DNA of 17,077 nucleotides from JBMCWH01 sp048621635 (GCA_048621635.1 JBMCWH010000014.1:1-17077), one strand, 5' to 3'; positions 1 through 8,247 are shown, counted from the first letter of the stretch. Notes: generated by a model not told the origin, from the letters alone. Numbers and translations are program-made.

Positions 1-2
1 TT

Positions 3-1910
3 ATGGCTGATAAACCTTGGACTGCTGAAAATTTTGTCCATTCTTTTTTGCGGCGGGGGCTATCTGACCGCTGGAAGCGTTTCCGTCGCTCTTTTTCTAC
101 AGAAGATCCTTTTTCTTGGCAAGATGGGCTAGTGCCCATGGAAACAGGTAATAATGGTTACTCTCTTCCGGGATGGTCGGCTTGGAGAGGCTTGGGCTTC
201 CTTTTTTTGGCTGTTGTTCTTTTTCTATTGATTTGGGGGAGGCTTTTTTTCTTACAGGTGGTTGAGGGAGCTAAAAATCGTGCGCTTAGCGAGCAAAATA
301 GATTGCGAATTCAGGTTGTTAGGCCGCCCCGCGGTATTATCTATGACCGGTATGGAACTACCTTAGCTTCTAATGAGCCCGGCTTTCGTGTGGTTTGGAA
401 GTCCGAAGGACCTGTGCCTGACTGGGAGAAAGTGAGTGAGGTTCTTGGACTGCCGCAAGATTCAATTATTGCTAGGGCAAAGAAAGCAGAGGAAGAAGAT
501 TTGAGTACTGTAGTGCTAAAATCGCCAGCAACGCGTGACGAAGCTTTGCATATTGAGACCAAGTTTGTGGATTTCCCTGGATTAGTTACGGAAGTTTCGC
601 CTTTGCGTTCTTATCCCTATGGTCATCTTTTTTCCCATGTCTTAGGATATACTGGTGAGGCCGCTAAGGAAGATTTGGACAATAATGTTTCTGCTGGTGA
701 GCGCATAGGCAAAACTGGGTTGGAGAAAGAATTTGATTTTTTGCTGAGGGGTAAGGAGGGTAAGCGTTTGGTAGAGGCTGATGTTTGGGGAGAGGATTTG
801 CGGGAGGTGGCCAGAGAGAACGCGGTGCAAGGTCGAGAATTGCGGACCTCTTTGGATTTTGGTTTGCAAGAGGTGGGTTATTCTGCTCTCCAGGAGGGTT
901 TGGAAAAATCAGGCGCTACTGGTGGGTCTTTTATTGCCCAAGATCCCCAAACTGGTGAGGTTCTTTCCTTTGTTTCGCTTCCTGATTTTGAACCGCAAGA
1001 TTTTGTTCAAGGGTTGTCTACCCAAAGATATAAGCAGTTAATTACGGATCCGGGCACACCTCTTTTGAACCGGGCTATTCAATCTGTTTACCCTCCAGGA
1101 TCCATTTTTAAAATTGTGACTGCTACTGCTGCGTTGGAGCAGAATAGTGTTTCTGTAAATGATTATGTAGATTGCAAGGGTGCTATTTCTGTTGGTTCTT
1201 TCGTATACCGTGATTGGAAAATAGATGGGCACGGGAGGGTGAATTTGCTTACAGCTATAGCTCAATCTTGTGACATTTACTTTTATATTGTCGGTGGCGG
1301 GTACCAAGGAAGGCGAGGAGTTGGTGCTGACACAATTGCTCGGTATGCTCGTCTTTATGGTTTAGGCGCGACCACTGGTGTGGAACTTCCTGATGAAGCG
1401 GAAGGGTTAGTACCTGATCCGGAATGGAAGGAAAAAGTAAAAGAGGAACGCTGGTATGTTGGGAATACTTATCACTTTTCAATTGGGCAAGGGGATTTAG
1501 CGGTTACTCCGCTTCAGCTTAACAATATGGTTTCTGCGGCAGCCAACGGGGGAAAGGTGATGAAGCCCACTTTGCTTCTTGGGGATGGGGGGAAAATAGT
1601 GCGTGGTGACTTTATTTCTGAAAATAATTTGGATTTGATTAGGGAAGGCTTGCGACGGGTTATGCGCCCAGGAGGGACGGGGTACCCATTTTTTGATTCT
1701 TCTTATGATGCAGGAGGTAAAACAGGAACTGCCGAAACCGGGGGAGAGGAGGATACACATGCGTGGTTTGTAGCTTTTGCCCCTTTTGAAGATCCGCAGA
1801 TTGCACTTACTGTATTTTTGGAAAATGGAGGAGGCGGTTCTTCTTCTGCTGCCCCAGTTGCTAAAAAGGTAATGGATTGGTATTTTGAAAACAGGGTTAG
1901 TAACCAGTAA
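3..1910 (+). CDS. mrdA: Penicillin-binding protein 2 (peptidoglycan transpeptidase)
   Basis: Class B penicillin-binding protein of 635 residues that cross-links peptidoglycan outside the membrane, in this family usually with RodA and the elongation machinery. A basic cytoplasmic N-terminus is followed by one membrane anchor at about residues 58-85. Next comes the pedestal domain with the typical RPPRGIIYDRYG motif, then the transpeptidase domain. The catalytic motifs are intact: S367-I-F-K370 (nucleophile serine), S422-C-D424 (the SxD form common in PBP2) and K573-T-G575. The ATG lies only 2 nt from the window edge, so the promoter and any upstream mreC/mreD/rodA neighbours are not visible, and a slightly earlier start cannot be excluded. 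The last codons and the stop overlap a GTAAC-type repeat module (1896-1915). A FtsI-type PBP is the alternative, but the SxD motif and N-terminal layout favour PBP2. Confidence 0.93.
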   Translation: MADKPWTAENFVHSFLRRGLSDRWKRFRRSFSTEDPFSWQDGLVPMETGNNGYSLPGWSAWRGLGFLFLAVVLFLLIWGRLFFLQVVEGAKNRALSEQNRLRIQVVRPPRGIIYDRYGTTLASNEPGFRVVWKSEGPVPDWEKVSEVLGLPQDSIIARAKKAEEEDLSTVVLKSPATRDEALHIETKFVDFPGLVTEVSPLRSYPYGHLFSHVLGYTGEAAKEDLDNNVSAGERIGKTGLEKEFDFLLRGKEGKRLVEADVWGEDLREVARENAVQGRELRTSLDFGLQEVGYSALQEGLEKSGATGGSFIAQDPQTGEVLSFVSLPDFEPQDFVQGLSTQRYKQLITDPGTPLLNRAIQSVYPPGSIFKIVTATAALEQNSVSVNDYVDCKGAISVGSFVYRDWKIDGHGRVNLLTAIAQSCDIYFYIVGGGYQGRRGVGADTIARYARLYGLGATTGVELPDEAEGLVPDPEWKEKVKEERWYVGNTYHFSIGQGDLAVTPLQLNNMVSAAANGGKVMKPTLLLGDGGKIVRGDFISENNLDLIREGLRRVMRPGGTGYPFFDSSYDAGGKTGTAETGGEEDTHAWFVAFAPFEDPQIALTVFLENGGGGSSSAAPVAKKVMDWYFENRVSNQ

Positions 1911-1915
1911 CTAAG
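1896..1915. repeat. GTAAC-type repeat module spanning the PBP2 stop codon
   Basis: The 20 bases hold AGTAACCAGTAACTA. This is almost the same as a module in intergenic block C (14691-14704) and close to modules in blocks A and B. The PBP2 stop codon TAA (1908-1910) lies inside the second GTAAC copy. The module also forms a weak hairpin, TTAGT with ACTAA, followed by a T-rich stretch (about 1915-1935). A weak terminator role is possible but not shown. Confidence 0.45.
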
Positions 1916-1975
1916 TTTCAGGTTTTTATTTTGGAAAAAATTGGTGCTCATTTTTAGCCACTATCTGTGATTATT

Positions 1976-3112
1976 ATGGATAATTCTCCCCTTAAGTACT
2001 GGTTAGGGCTTAGCTTAGTTTCGGGATTAGGTCCACGCTATTTTGATTATCTTGTTACTGAGTTTGGCAATCCTGAACAAGTTTGGGAAGCTTCTTTGCG
2101 GGAGGTAAGGAAAGCAGGCCTTCCTGATTCTGTGCTGCGTTCTTTTGCAGATGTGCGGAAAGACTTGGATTTGGAAAAGGAGTTAGAAAAGGTTTTCAAC
2201 CTTGGTTTACAGATTGTTACAAAGGAAGATGAGAGCTATCCAGCTAATTTATCACTAACAGAACGTCCCCCGTTTTTAATTTTTGTTAAGGGGGGACTGA
2301 GTGAGGCGGACGCTTTGTCCCTTGCTGTGGTGGGGACTAGAAAGTATAGCGGATATGGGAAGAGAGTGACAAAAGACTTAGTTCGCCAACTGGGATCTGC
2401 GGAAGTGACAATAGTTTCTGGCTTGGCCTCGGGCATTGATAGCTTTGCTCACCAAGAAACTTTGGCTGTTGGTGGTAGAACATTAGCCGTTTTGGGTCAT
2501 GGGTTGGATCAAATTTATCCCCCTCAAAATGCTCCCCTTGCGGACAAGATTTTAGAAGCTGGGGGCGCGTTGATTTCCGAATACCCGCCTGGCTTTCCCC
2601 CTGTTGCCGGTAATTTTCCTGCTCGGAACAGAATTATTTCTGGCCTTTCTTTGGGTACTTTGGTTTGTGAGGCACCGGAAAGAAGTGGGGCTTTAATTAC
2701 TGCCAGTTGCGCAGCAGAGCAAGGACGTTCTGTTTTTGTTGTTCCTGGTTCAATTTATAATTCTGGTTATGTTGGTTGTGCACGTTTGATTCAGGACGGT
2801 GCACAGTTGGTTATCGATGCCCGGGATATTTTGCAGGATTCTGCTTTTGTGCGGGTTAGGGAGAGTTTGGAAACTATTTCTTTCAGTAGAGGTAAAGGAG
2901 AATCGTTGGATACTTTAAGGTTGCAGACTGAAGAAGAGGAAAAGATTTTTGCGGAGTTAAAATCCGCTACAGGAGCTGGCTTGACTACTGATCAGATTTC
3001 GCGTAAAGTTGGAATGCCCGTTTCTGTGGTATTATCTACTCTAACAGAGTTGGAAGTTAAAGGTTTGGCAGAAGAGGTGACAGAGGGGAAATGGGTTGTC
3101 GGTAACGGGTAA
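1976..3112 (+). CDS. dprA: DNA-processing protein DprA/Smf
   Basis: DprA binds incoming single-stranded DNA and loads RecA during natural transformation. The protein is 378 residues, normal for the family. An N-terminal helix-hairpin-helix/SAM-like part (GLSLVSGLGPRYF) precedes the Rossmann-like core. The core carries the family signatures VVGTRKYSGYG, VSGLASGIDSFAHQ, GHGLDQIYPP, ISEYPPG and FPARNRIISGLS. A C-terminal winged-helix domain (TTDQISRKVGMPVSVVLSTLTELE) matches the usual DML1-like region. I chose ATG at 1976; a GTG at 1967 would add only three residues (M-I-I). Neither has a visible Shine-Dalgarno site. It follows PBP2 by 65 nt and precedes topA by 42 nt, the common dprA-topA order. 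Its stop codon lies inside a GTAAC-type module (3101-3115). Confidence 0.94.
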   Translation: MDNSPLKYWLGLSLVSGLGPRYFDYLVTEFGNPEQVWEASLREVRKAGLPDSVLRSFADVRKDLDLEKELEKVFNLGLQIVTKEDESYPANLSLTERPPFLIFVKGGLSEADALSLAVVGTRKYSGYGKRVTKDLVRQLGSAEVTIVSGLASGIDSFAHQETLAVGGRTLAVLGHGLDQIYPPQNAPLADKILEAGGALISEYPPGFPPVAGNFPARNRIISGLSLGTLVCEAPERSGALITASCAAEQGRSVFVVPGSIYNSGYVGCARLIQDGAQLVIDARDILQDSAFVRVRESLETISFSRGKGESLDTLRLQTEEEEKIFAELKSATGAGLTTDQISRKVGMPVSVVLSTLTELEVKGLAEEVTEGKWVVGNG

Positions 3113-3115
3113 CGG
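3101..3115. repeat. GTAAC-type repeat module spanning the dprA stop codon
   Basis: GGTAACGGGTAACGG: two GTAAC copies 7 nt apart, the same period as in the module at the PBP2 stop (1896-1915) and in block C (14691-14704). The dprA stop codon TAA (3110-3112) is made by the second copy. The match is short, so chance is possible for this copy alone. Confidence 0.35.
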
Positions 3116-3154
3116 AGAAAGTTGTTTTTAGTTTTTTTGGTGTAAATTATTGAA

Positions 3155-5320
3155 ATGAAAGATTTAGTTATTGTTGAATCTCCCACTAAAGCTCGTACTC
3201 TTTCCCAGTATTTGGGGAAAAGTTATAATGTTTTGTCTTCCAAGGGACATGTGCGTGACCTGCCTAAGTCCAAGCTGGGGGTAGATGTGGAGAAAGATTT
3301 TGAGCCTCAGTTTCGTCTTGTCCATGGGAAAGGAAAGATAGTGAAAGAGTTAAAGGAGAATTTGAAAGATGCGGATACTGTTTGGTTGGCTACAGACTTG
3401 GATCGTGAAGGGGAGGCTATTGCTTGGCATTTGAAGGAAGTTCTTGAGTTGCCTGATTCAGCATATGAGCGAGTTACTTTTCACGAAATCACAAAGACAG
3501 CAATTGAAAATGCGTTTGAATCTCCCGGTCAGCTTAATATTAATTTGGTAGAAGCACAGAAAGCTCGCCGTATCTTGGATCGTTTGGTGGGGTATAAACT
3601 TTCTCCCCTTCTGTGGAAGAAAATTCAGGCCGGACTTTCTGCTGGGCGAGTGCAATCTGTGGCAGTTCGCTTTGTCGTGGAGCGCGAACGGGAAAGAGAA
3701 GAGTTTTCCGCGGAAAATTACTGGACTATAGAAGCTTTGGTCGCTTCTGAGGAGGGGGAGTTTGGGGTAGATCTTCGTTTAATTGATGGGGATAATATCA
3801 ATCTTACAGAGAAGAAGGACCTTTTTTCTGGTACTTATCAGGTTAGCAAGACTGTTATTGATTCTGAGGAAGCGGCAGAAGAAATTAGGAAGGAGCTGCA
3901 GGATGAGGCGTTTACAGTTGTTAGTGTGGAAACCAAAACTGTGCGTCGTAAACCTTATCCGCCTTTTATTACTTCTTCTTTACAAACTGCGGCTGCATCT
4001 TTGGGTTTTTCTTCTTCCCAAACTATGCGAGTTGCGCAGCGCCTTTATGAAGAAGGTCTTATTACTTATCACCGCACGGATTCCCGCTTTTTGTCCCCAG
4101 AGGCGGTTTCTGCATGTCGCAGTTATGTAAAAGGGACTTTAGGCGAGGATTATTTACCTGCTAAAGCTGTTGGCTATCAGTCGGGATCAGAGACTGCTCA
4201 GGAGGCCCACGAAGCAATTAGACCTACAGATTTCTCAGTTGGACCGGGGGCGGCAAGGAAATTAGGTAGTCAAGAAGAACGATTGTACGAACTTATTTGG
4301 CGGCAGACTATTGCTTGTCAAATGCGTCCTGCTGAGTTTTCGCGAAAGACTGTGGATGTGGAAGCGGGTAAGTATGGGTTTCGTGGTGTAGGACAGACAC
4401 TTACTTTTGATGGATGGCTTAAGGTTCGTCCACGAGTTAGGAAAAGATATAAAGAGTCTGATTTTCCTCCTGTTAAAGAAGGGCAGATGTTAAATTTGTT
4501 GGAAGCAGAAACTGTTAGTCATCAGACTTCTCCTCCGCCGCGGTATTCTGAAGCTGCTTTGATTAAGGAGCTTAAGAAAAATGAAATTGGCCGGCCTTCT
4601 ACCTATGCTCCGATTATTTATACTATCCAGAGTCGCGGTTATGTAGAAAAAGAAGATGGTTATTTCTTTCCCACAGATATAGGTAGGGTAGTGAATAAGC
4701 TTCTTGTGGAACATTTTCCTAAGATAGTGGATGTTTCTTTTACTGCGGAGATGGAGGAAAGGCTGGACGAAATTGCGCAAGGGGACGGATCGCAGGTTGA
4801 GGTTTTAGAAGAATTTTGGGAACCTTTTTCTAAGAAGTTAGAGAAGAAAGAAGAAGAGTTGAAGCGGGAGGATTTTAAGGTTTTGGAAGAGACAGAAGAG
4901 AAATGTCCAGAGTGCGGGGAAAACTTGGTTATCAAGCTAGGTAAGTATGGAAAATTTTATTCTTGCAGTAATTTCCCAGACTGTAAGTACGCGCGCCCTT
5001 ATTCTGATGTTGATGGGGATAATGTTCCTGATAAGGTAGATGAAGATCAGTTAAAGGGGGAGTGTCCTGAATGTGGGGGGGAGCTCCAGCTTAAAGAGGG
5101 GCGGTTTGGAAAATTTATTGCCTGCAGTAATTATCCTGATTGTGATTATACTAAAGATTATAAGGATAAAATTGGGATGAAGTGTCCAGAATGCGGGGAA
5201 GGCGACGTAATTGTGAAAAAGACGCGGAAAGGAAAAACTTTTTACGGTTGTTCTCGTTATCCTGATTGTGAATTTGCCTCCTGGAAAAATCCTAAGGAAG
5301 ACGCAAATAATGAATCTTGA
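3155..5320 (+). CDS. topA: DNA topoisomerase I (type IA)
   Basis: Relaxes negatively supercoiled DNA by cutting one strand through a 5'-phosphotyrosine. The 721 residues show the N-terminal Toprim domain (VIVESPTKA with E8; D81-L-D83-R-E85 metal site), the gate domains, and the active-site segment ITYHRTDS with catalytic Y305. His replaces the more usual Met after the tyrosine. The C-terminus has three four-cysteine zinc ribbons: C584/C587/C604/C610, C637/C640/C657/C663 and C677/C680/C699/C705. Between ribbons 1 and 2 lies an aspartate-rich motif (D618, D620, D622, D626, D629) of the kind that binds calcium in thrombospondin type 3 repeats; its function here is unknown. The ATG at 3155 starts exactly at the Toprim strand MKDLVIVESP, with no visible Shine-Dalgarno site. 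Confidence 0.97.
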   Translation: MKDLVIVESPTKARTLSQYLGKSYNVLSSKGHVRDLPKSKLGVDVEKDFEPQFRLVHGKGKIVKELKENLKDADTVWLATDLDREGEAIAWHLKEVLELPDSAYERVTFHEITKTAIENAFESPGQLNINLVEAQKARRILDRLVGYKLSPLLWKKIQAGLSAGRVQSVAVRFVVEREREREEFSAENYWTIEALVASEEGEFGVDLRLIDGDNINLTEKKDLFSGTYQVSKTVIDSEEAAEEIRKELQDEAFTVVSVETKTVRRKPYPPFITSSLQTAAASLGFSSSQTMRVAQRLYEEGLITYHRTDSRFLSPEAVSACRSYVKGTLGEDYLPAKAVGYQSGSETAQEAHEAIRPTDFSVGPGAARKLGSQEERLYELIWRQTIACQMRPAEFSRKTVDVEAGKYGFRGVGQTLTFDGWLKVRPRVRKRYKESDFPPVKEGQMLNLLEAETVSHQTSPPPRYSEAALIKELKKNEIGRPSTYAPIIYTIQSRGYVEKEDGYFFPTDIGRVVNKLLVEHFPKIVDVSFTAEMEERLDEIAQGDGSQVEVLEEFWEPFSKKLEKKEEELKREDFKVLEETEEKCPECGENLVIKLGKYGKFYSCSNFPDCKYARPYSDVDGDNVPDKVDEDQLKGECPECGGELQLKEGRFGKFIACSNYPDCDYTKDYKDKIGMKCPECGEGDVIVKKTRKGKTFYGCSRYPDCEFASWKNPKEDANNES

Positions 5321-5480
5321 TTAATTGATTTTTGAATGAACCACTATTCAATATTCACTTGATCAGCTAATCATTTAATTATTAAAAATGTCAAAAATGT
5401 TGAAGTTGTTCAACCGTGCGCTTCGCTCACTTGTTCAAGATGTTCAACACAACCCATTCAATTATTCAATCAGTTAACGG

Positions 5481-5600
5481 ACTACTCGTTATCCGTCATA
5501 CGATATACGGTATACGAAATACTAACTACTAGTTACCAGTTTCTAGTTACTAGTCTCTTTCTGCTTAATGCTTACTACTTCCTGCTTACTACTTCCTACT
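5481..5600. repeat. Mosaic intergenic repeat, block A
   Basis: Built from short modules shared with blocks B and C, in inverted orientation. 5570-5594 equals the reverse complement of 10089-10113 (25 nt exact). 5493-5532 equals the reverse complement of 10049-10081 apart from a 7-nt duplication (GTATACG). 5552-5573 equals the reverse complement of 14641-14662 (22 nt exact). Inside the block, a 14-nt unit is repeated in tandem at 5570-5583 and 5584-5597. ACTAGT and GTTACCAGT words recur. No coding potential was seen. Confidence 0.85.
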
Positions 5601-5663
5601 AATTTCTATTTGCAATAATTTGCCATATTAATTTGCATTAATTCGCTATACCAAATACAAGTC

Positions 5664-5692
5664 TTCACATTAAGCCCTCTATATGTTACAAT
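5664..5692 (+). promoter_or_regulatory. Promoter for rpsB, near-leaderless
   Basis: -35 TTCACA (5664-5669), 17-nt spacer, extended -10 TGTTACAAT (5684-5692). Both hexamers match the sigma70-type consensus at 5 of 6 positions. A start about 7 nt after the -10 would fall near 5699, only 2-3 nt before the rpsB GTG at 5702, so the mRNA would be almost leaderless. There is no Shine-Dalgarno site. Confidence 0.75.
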
Positions 5693-5701
5693 CCTCACAC
5701 T

Positions 5702-6619
5702 GTGGCAGATGAAGATGTTTTTAACATACCTACCGTGGATGAGCTTTTTGCTGCTGGTGTTCACTATGCACATGCCCCCCGGCGCTGGAACCCTGCAATG
5801 GAACCGTACATTTTTGATCGGGTAAATGGAATGCATATCTTAGATTTGGAAAAGACGCGAGAGGCTTTAAAGGAAGCCTGTGTTTTTTTGCGGAAGCGTG
5901 CGAGCAAGGATGATAAGATACTTTTTGTGGGGTTGCGGAGAATATCAGCTGATTTGGTGGAGAGAGAAGCTAAGCGTTGTGGTGCTTTTTATATGGCTGA
6001 CCGCTGGTTAGGTGGGTTGCTTACCAATTTTTCTCAAATACATAAAAATGTGGGAAAACTGAAGGAATTGGAAGAGGGGCTTGCTTCGGGTGAGTTTGAT
6101 TATTACACTAAGAAAGAGCGTTTGGACATTCGCAGAGAGATAGAGAAGTTAGAAGATTTAATGGGAGGGATAAGGGAGATGGATGATTTGCCTGATGTGT
6201 TAGTCTTGGCCAGTGCCAAGAGGGCACGTACTGCAGTTGAGGAGGCTAAGAAAGAGGATATCCCAGTTGTAGCGATTGTGGATACAGATACTGATCCTCG
6301 TGATATTGATTTTCCTATTCCTGGAAATGATGATTCTTTGAAGTCTTTGCAGATGCTTATCCCGACCCTAAGTACTGCGGTGGGCTTGGGTTATGGTAAG
6401 ATTTCTGCTCAAGATGTGAAGGAATCTAGGGAAAAAAAGAGTTCAGAGAAAAAGGGATCCTCTTGGGAGCAACTTCCTACGCGAGTACAGAATGCATTAG
6501 AGGAAAAGGGAGTTTCTTCATTAGAGGATTTGGCTAAACTAAATAAAGAACAACTTTTGGATATTAAAGGCATTGGCAAGAAATCTTTGGAAGAAATTGA
6601 AAGTGTTTTAGGAACTTGA
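5702..6619 (+). CDS. rpsB: 30S ribosomal protein S2 with C-terminal RNAP alpha-CTD-like domain
   Basis: Residues 1 to about 235 are ordinary ribosomal protein S2 (family motifs AGVHYAHAPRRWNP, DRWLGGLLTNF, AIVDTDTDP, the S2 wall of the 30S head/body junction). After a lysine/serine-rich linker (about 236-257), residues 258-304 form a helix-hairpin-helix domain. It aligns without gaps to the E. coli RNA polymerase alpha C-terminal domain as I recall it: R261, N264, G292, K294, S295 and E298 fall on the DNA-contacting R265, N268, G296, K298, S299 and E302, ending in GKKSLEEI. At 305 residues it is longer than the roughly 240 of E. coli S2. The GTG start is set by the S2 N-terminus and by a promoter that leaves only 2-3 nt of leader. 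tsf follows 105 nt downstream, the conserved rpsB-tsf pair. Confidence 0.95.
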   Translation: MADEDVFNIPTVDELFAAGVHYAHAPRRWNPAMEPYIFDRVNGMHILDLEKTREALKEACVFLRKRASKDDKILFVGLRRISADLVEREAKRCGAFYMADRWLGGLLTNFSQIHKNVGKLKELEEGLASGEFDYYTKKERLDIRREIEKLEDLMGGIREMDDLPDVLVLASAKRARTAVEEAKKEDIPVVAIVDTDTDPRDIDFPIPGNDDSLKSLQMLIPTLSTAVGLGYGKISAQDVKESREKKSSEKKGSSWEQLPTRVQNALEEKGVSSLEDLAKLNKEQLLDIKGIGKKSLEEIESVLGT

Positions 6620-6724
6620 CTTTGCTATTTTGTGAGTTTTTGATGTGTACGCTTTTAATTACGGTTTGTTTTTTGTCCTGTTTGTGTATATTTGCATTGG
6701 ATTTGCTTTATTAGCTTTTTTACA

Positions 6725-7192
6725 ATGACTGATGTGTCTTTAGAACAAGTTAAAAAGTTGCGAGAGAAGACAGGTGTGGGTGTTATGGCTTGTCGTAAAG
6801 CGCTATTAGAGGCGGATGGAGATATGGAAGTGGCAGAAAAAGCTTTGCAGGAACAGGCAGCTATGGTTGCTGCGGAGCGGGGTGATCGAGAGACTTCTGA
6901 AGGTCTTGTTGTTTCCTATATCCATTCAGATTCCCGGGTAGGGGTGCTTTTGGAACTTGCTTCTGAAACAGATTTCGCAGCGCGAAGCGAGCAGTTTGAG
7001 ACTACTGCCAAGGAGATTGCTATGCATATTTGTGCAATGAATCCCGTGGATAAAGAAGAATTGCTTGAGCAGGAATGGATTCGTGATCAGAGTAAGCAGA
7101 TTAAGGATTTGGTTGCTGAACTTCGTGCTACCACTAAAGAAAATATCGAAATAAAGAGGTTTGCTCGTTTTGAAGTAGGCGAAAGTGATTAA
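6725..7192 (+). CDS. tsf: Elongation factor Ts, short form
   Basis: Exchanges GDP for GTP on EF-Tu. The N-terminal UBA-like domain is typical (VKKLREKTGVGVMACRKALLEADGDMEVA). It is followed by a core domain with T82-D83-F84-A-A-R-S-E, matching the family TDFVARNE segment that contacts EF-Tu. At 155 residues it is far shorter than E. coli EF-Ts (283), so it has only one core subdomain and no obvious second repeat or coiled coil. Short EF-Ts forms are known in some lineages, so this need not be a truncation. I start at ATG 6725, the usual MTDVSLEQVKKLRE beginning; the in-frame ATG at 6692 would add hydrophobic residues foreign to the family. Its end overlaps rseP by 8 nt, suggesting translational coupling. 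Confidence 0.93.
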   Translation: MTDVSLEQVKKLREKTGVGVMACRKALLEADGDMEVAEKALQEQAAMVAAERGDRETSEGLVVSYIHSDSRVGVLLELASETDFAARSEQFETTAKEIAMHICAMNPVDKEELLEQEWIRDQSKQIKDLVAELRATTKENIEIKRFARFEVGESD

Positions 7193-8246
7193 TTTTCTTC
7201 TTGCTCTTCTAGCTTTAAGTCTTCTTATTTTTATCCATGAGCTAGGCCACTTTGTTGTGGGCAAGCTTTCGGGTGCGCAAGTAGAGGAGTTTGGATTTGG
7301 CTATCCTCCCCGTCTTGTGGGAAAGAAAATTGGCGAAACAATTTATTCCTTCAATTTAATCCCCTTTGGTGGTTTTACCAAATTTTTGCGCGATTCTGAC
7401 TCTCCAGATAGCTTTGAGGCACTTTCTTGGCAGAAAAGAGCAGGGATATTGATCGCTGGGGTGGTTGCTAATTTTGTGCTTGGATGGCTAGTTCTTACTA
7501 TTCTTTTTTCAATAGGAAACCCGCTTTTTGAAGGGCGTGTTGTTGCTACTAAAGTTCCTGAAAGTTCTCCCGCGGCTGGGGGTGGTCTGCAGGTAGGTGA
7601 TGTTTTTGTTTCCTTGAATGGAAAAGAGGTTAGCTCTTGGGTGGATTTAAACTTGCGTTTACGAGGTAACCTAGGAAAGGAAGTAGAATTGTATGTTTGT
7701 GAGCAGACTGAGTGGGAGAATAACTCTGAAAATTGCGGCCGCTCTGTTGTTGTTTCCTTGCCAGAGGAGGTTCCTGCGGGGCAAGGCCCTTTAGGAATAA
7801 CTACTTCTGCAGTAGGTGAGGAGAAGATAGTGAAAGTTCCTTTTTGGCAAGCTCCTAAGATGGCTTTTAAGGAAAGTATTTTGTTGATGAATTCTATGTT
7901 TTCTGGTATCTCTTTGATGGTTAGAAGATTATTGTTTGAGGGCCAGGTTCCCCGCGAGCTTTCGGGAACAGTAGGTGCGTTTCAAGCTGTGAAAGAGGCT
8001 TCTCAGCTCGGTTTTAGGTATTTGTTACAGATGGTTGCTCTTTTAAGTTTGAATTTAAGTCTTTTTAATCTTTTTCCTATTCCCGCCTTGGATGGTGGAC
8101 AGCTTCTTTTTCTTGGTGTGGAGGCATTTAGTGGGCAAAAAGTTTCTCCTAAGATTAAAGAGTGGGTTAATTTTGTGGGTATGGGTATGTTGTTATTGTT
8201 AATGATTTTAGTTACTATACAAGATATACGAAGGCTTGTGAGCTGA
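7185..8246 (+). CDS. rseP: RIP metalloprotease RseP (site-2 protease family)
   Basis: Intramembrane zinc protease that cuts membrane-bound regulators or remnant signal peptides. In 353 residues it has the zinc motif H18-E19-L-G-H22 in the first membrane helix (residues about 3-24) and a second hydrophobic segment near 90-112. A PDZ domain follows (about 118-195, with AAGGGLQVGDVFVSLNGKEV). The C-terminal membrane helices carry NLFPIPALDGG, whose D303 is the third zinc ligand. The PDZ region has a loop with two cysteines (YVCEQTE...NCGR) of unknown meaning. It starts with GTG at 7185 inside the end of tsf, and its stop is separated from proS by one nucleotide. The substrate cannot be told from sequence. 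Confidence 0.95.
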   Translation: MINFLLALLALSLLIFIHELGHFVVGKLSGAQVEEFGFGYPPRLVGKKIGETIYSFNLIPFGGFTKFLRDSDSPDSFEALSWQKRAGILIAGVVANFVLGWLVLTILFSIGNPLFEGRVVATKVPESSPAAGGGLQVGDVFVSLNGKEVSSWVDLNLRLRGNLGKEVELYVCEQTEWENNSENCGRSVVVSLPEEVPAGQGPLGITTSAVGEEKIVKVPFWQAPKMAFKESILLMNSMFSGISLMVRRLLFEGQVPRELSGTVGAFQAVKEASQLGFRYLLQMVALLSLNLSLFNLFPIPALDGGQLLFLGVEAFSGQKVSPKIKEWVNFVGMGMLLLLMILVTIQDIRRLVS

Positions 8247-8247
8247 T

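Larger units (their letters stand above)
5321..5701. other. Gene-free region between topA and rpsB
   Basis: 381 nt with no convincing reading frame. The left part is AT-rich, with nested short inverted repeats: TGATTA 5318-5323 with TAATCA 5368-5373, enclosing TTGAAT 5332-5337 with ATTCAA 5346-5351. There are many GTTCAA/ATTCAA words, and a short GC-rich hairpin-like GTGCGCTTCGCTCAC around 5416-5430. No hairpin followed by a T-run, so no clear intrinsic terminator for topA. The right part holds repeat block A (5481-5600) and the rpsB promoter. Confidence 0.7.

Noticed and set aside
5318..5373. Intrinsic terminator after topA
   Set aside because: The nested inverted repeats are short and AT-rich and are not followed by a T-run.
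5481..5600. CRISPR array
   Set aside because: The repeated words have no constant unit length or spacer, and the modules are shuffled between blocks.
6692..6724. Upstream ATG (6692) as the tsf start
   Set aside because: The added segment MHWICFISFFT is foreign to EF-Ts; MTDVSLEQVKKLREKTG at 6725 is the normal beginning.
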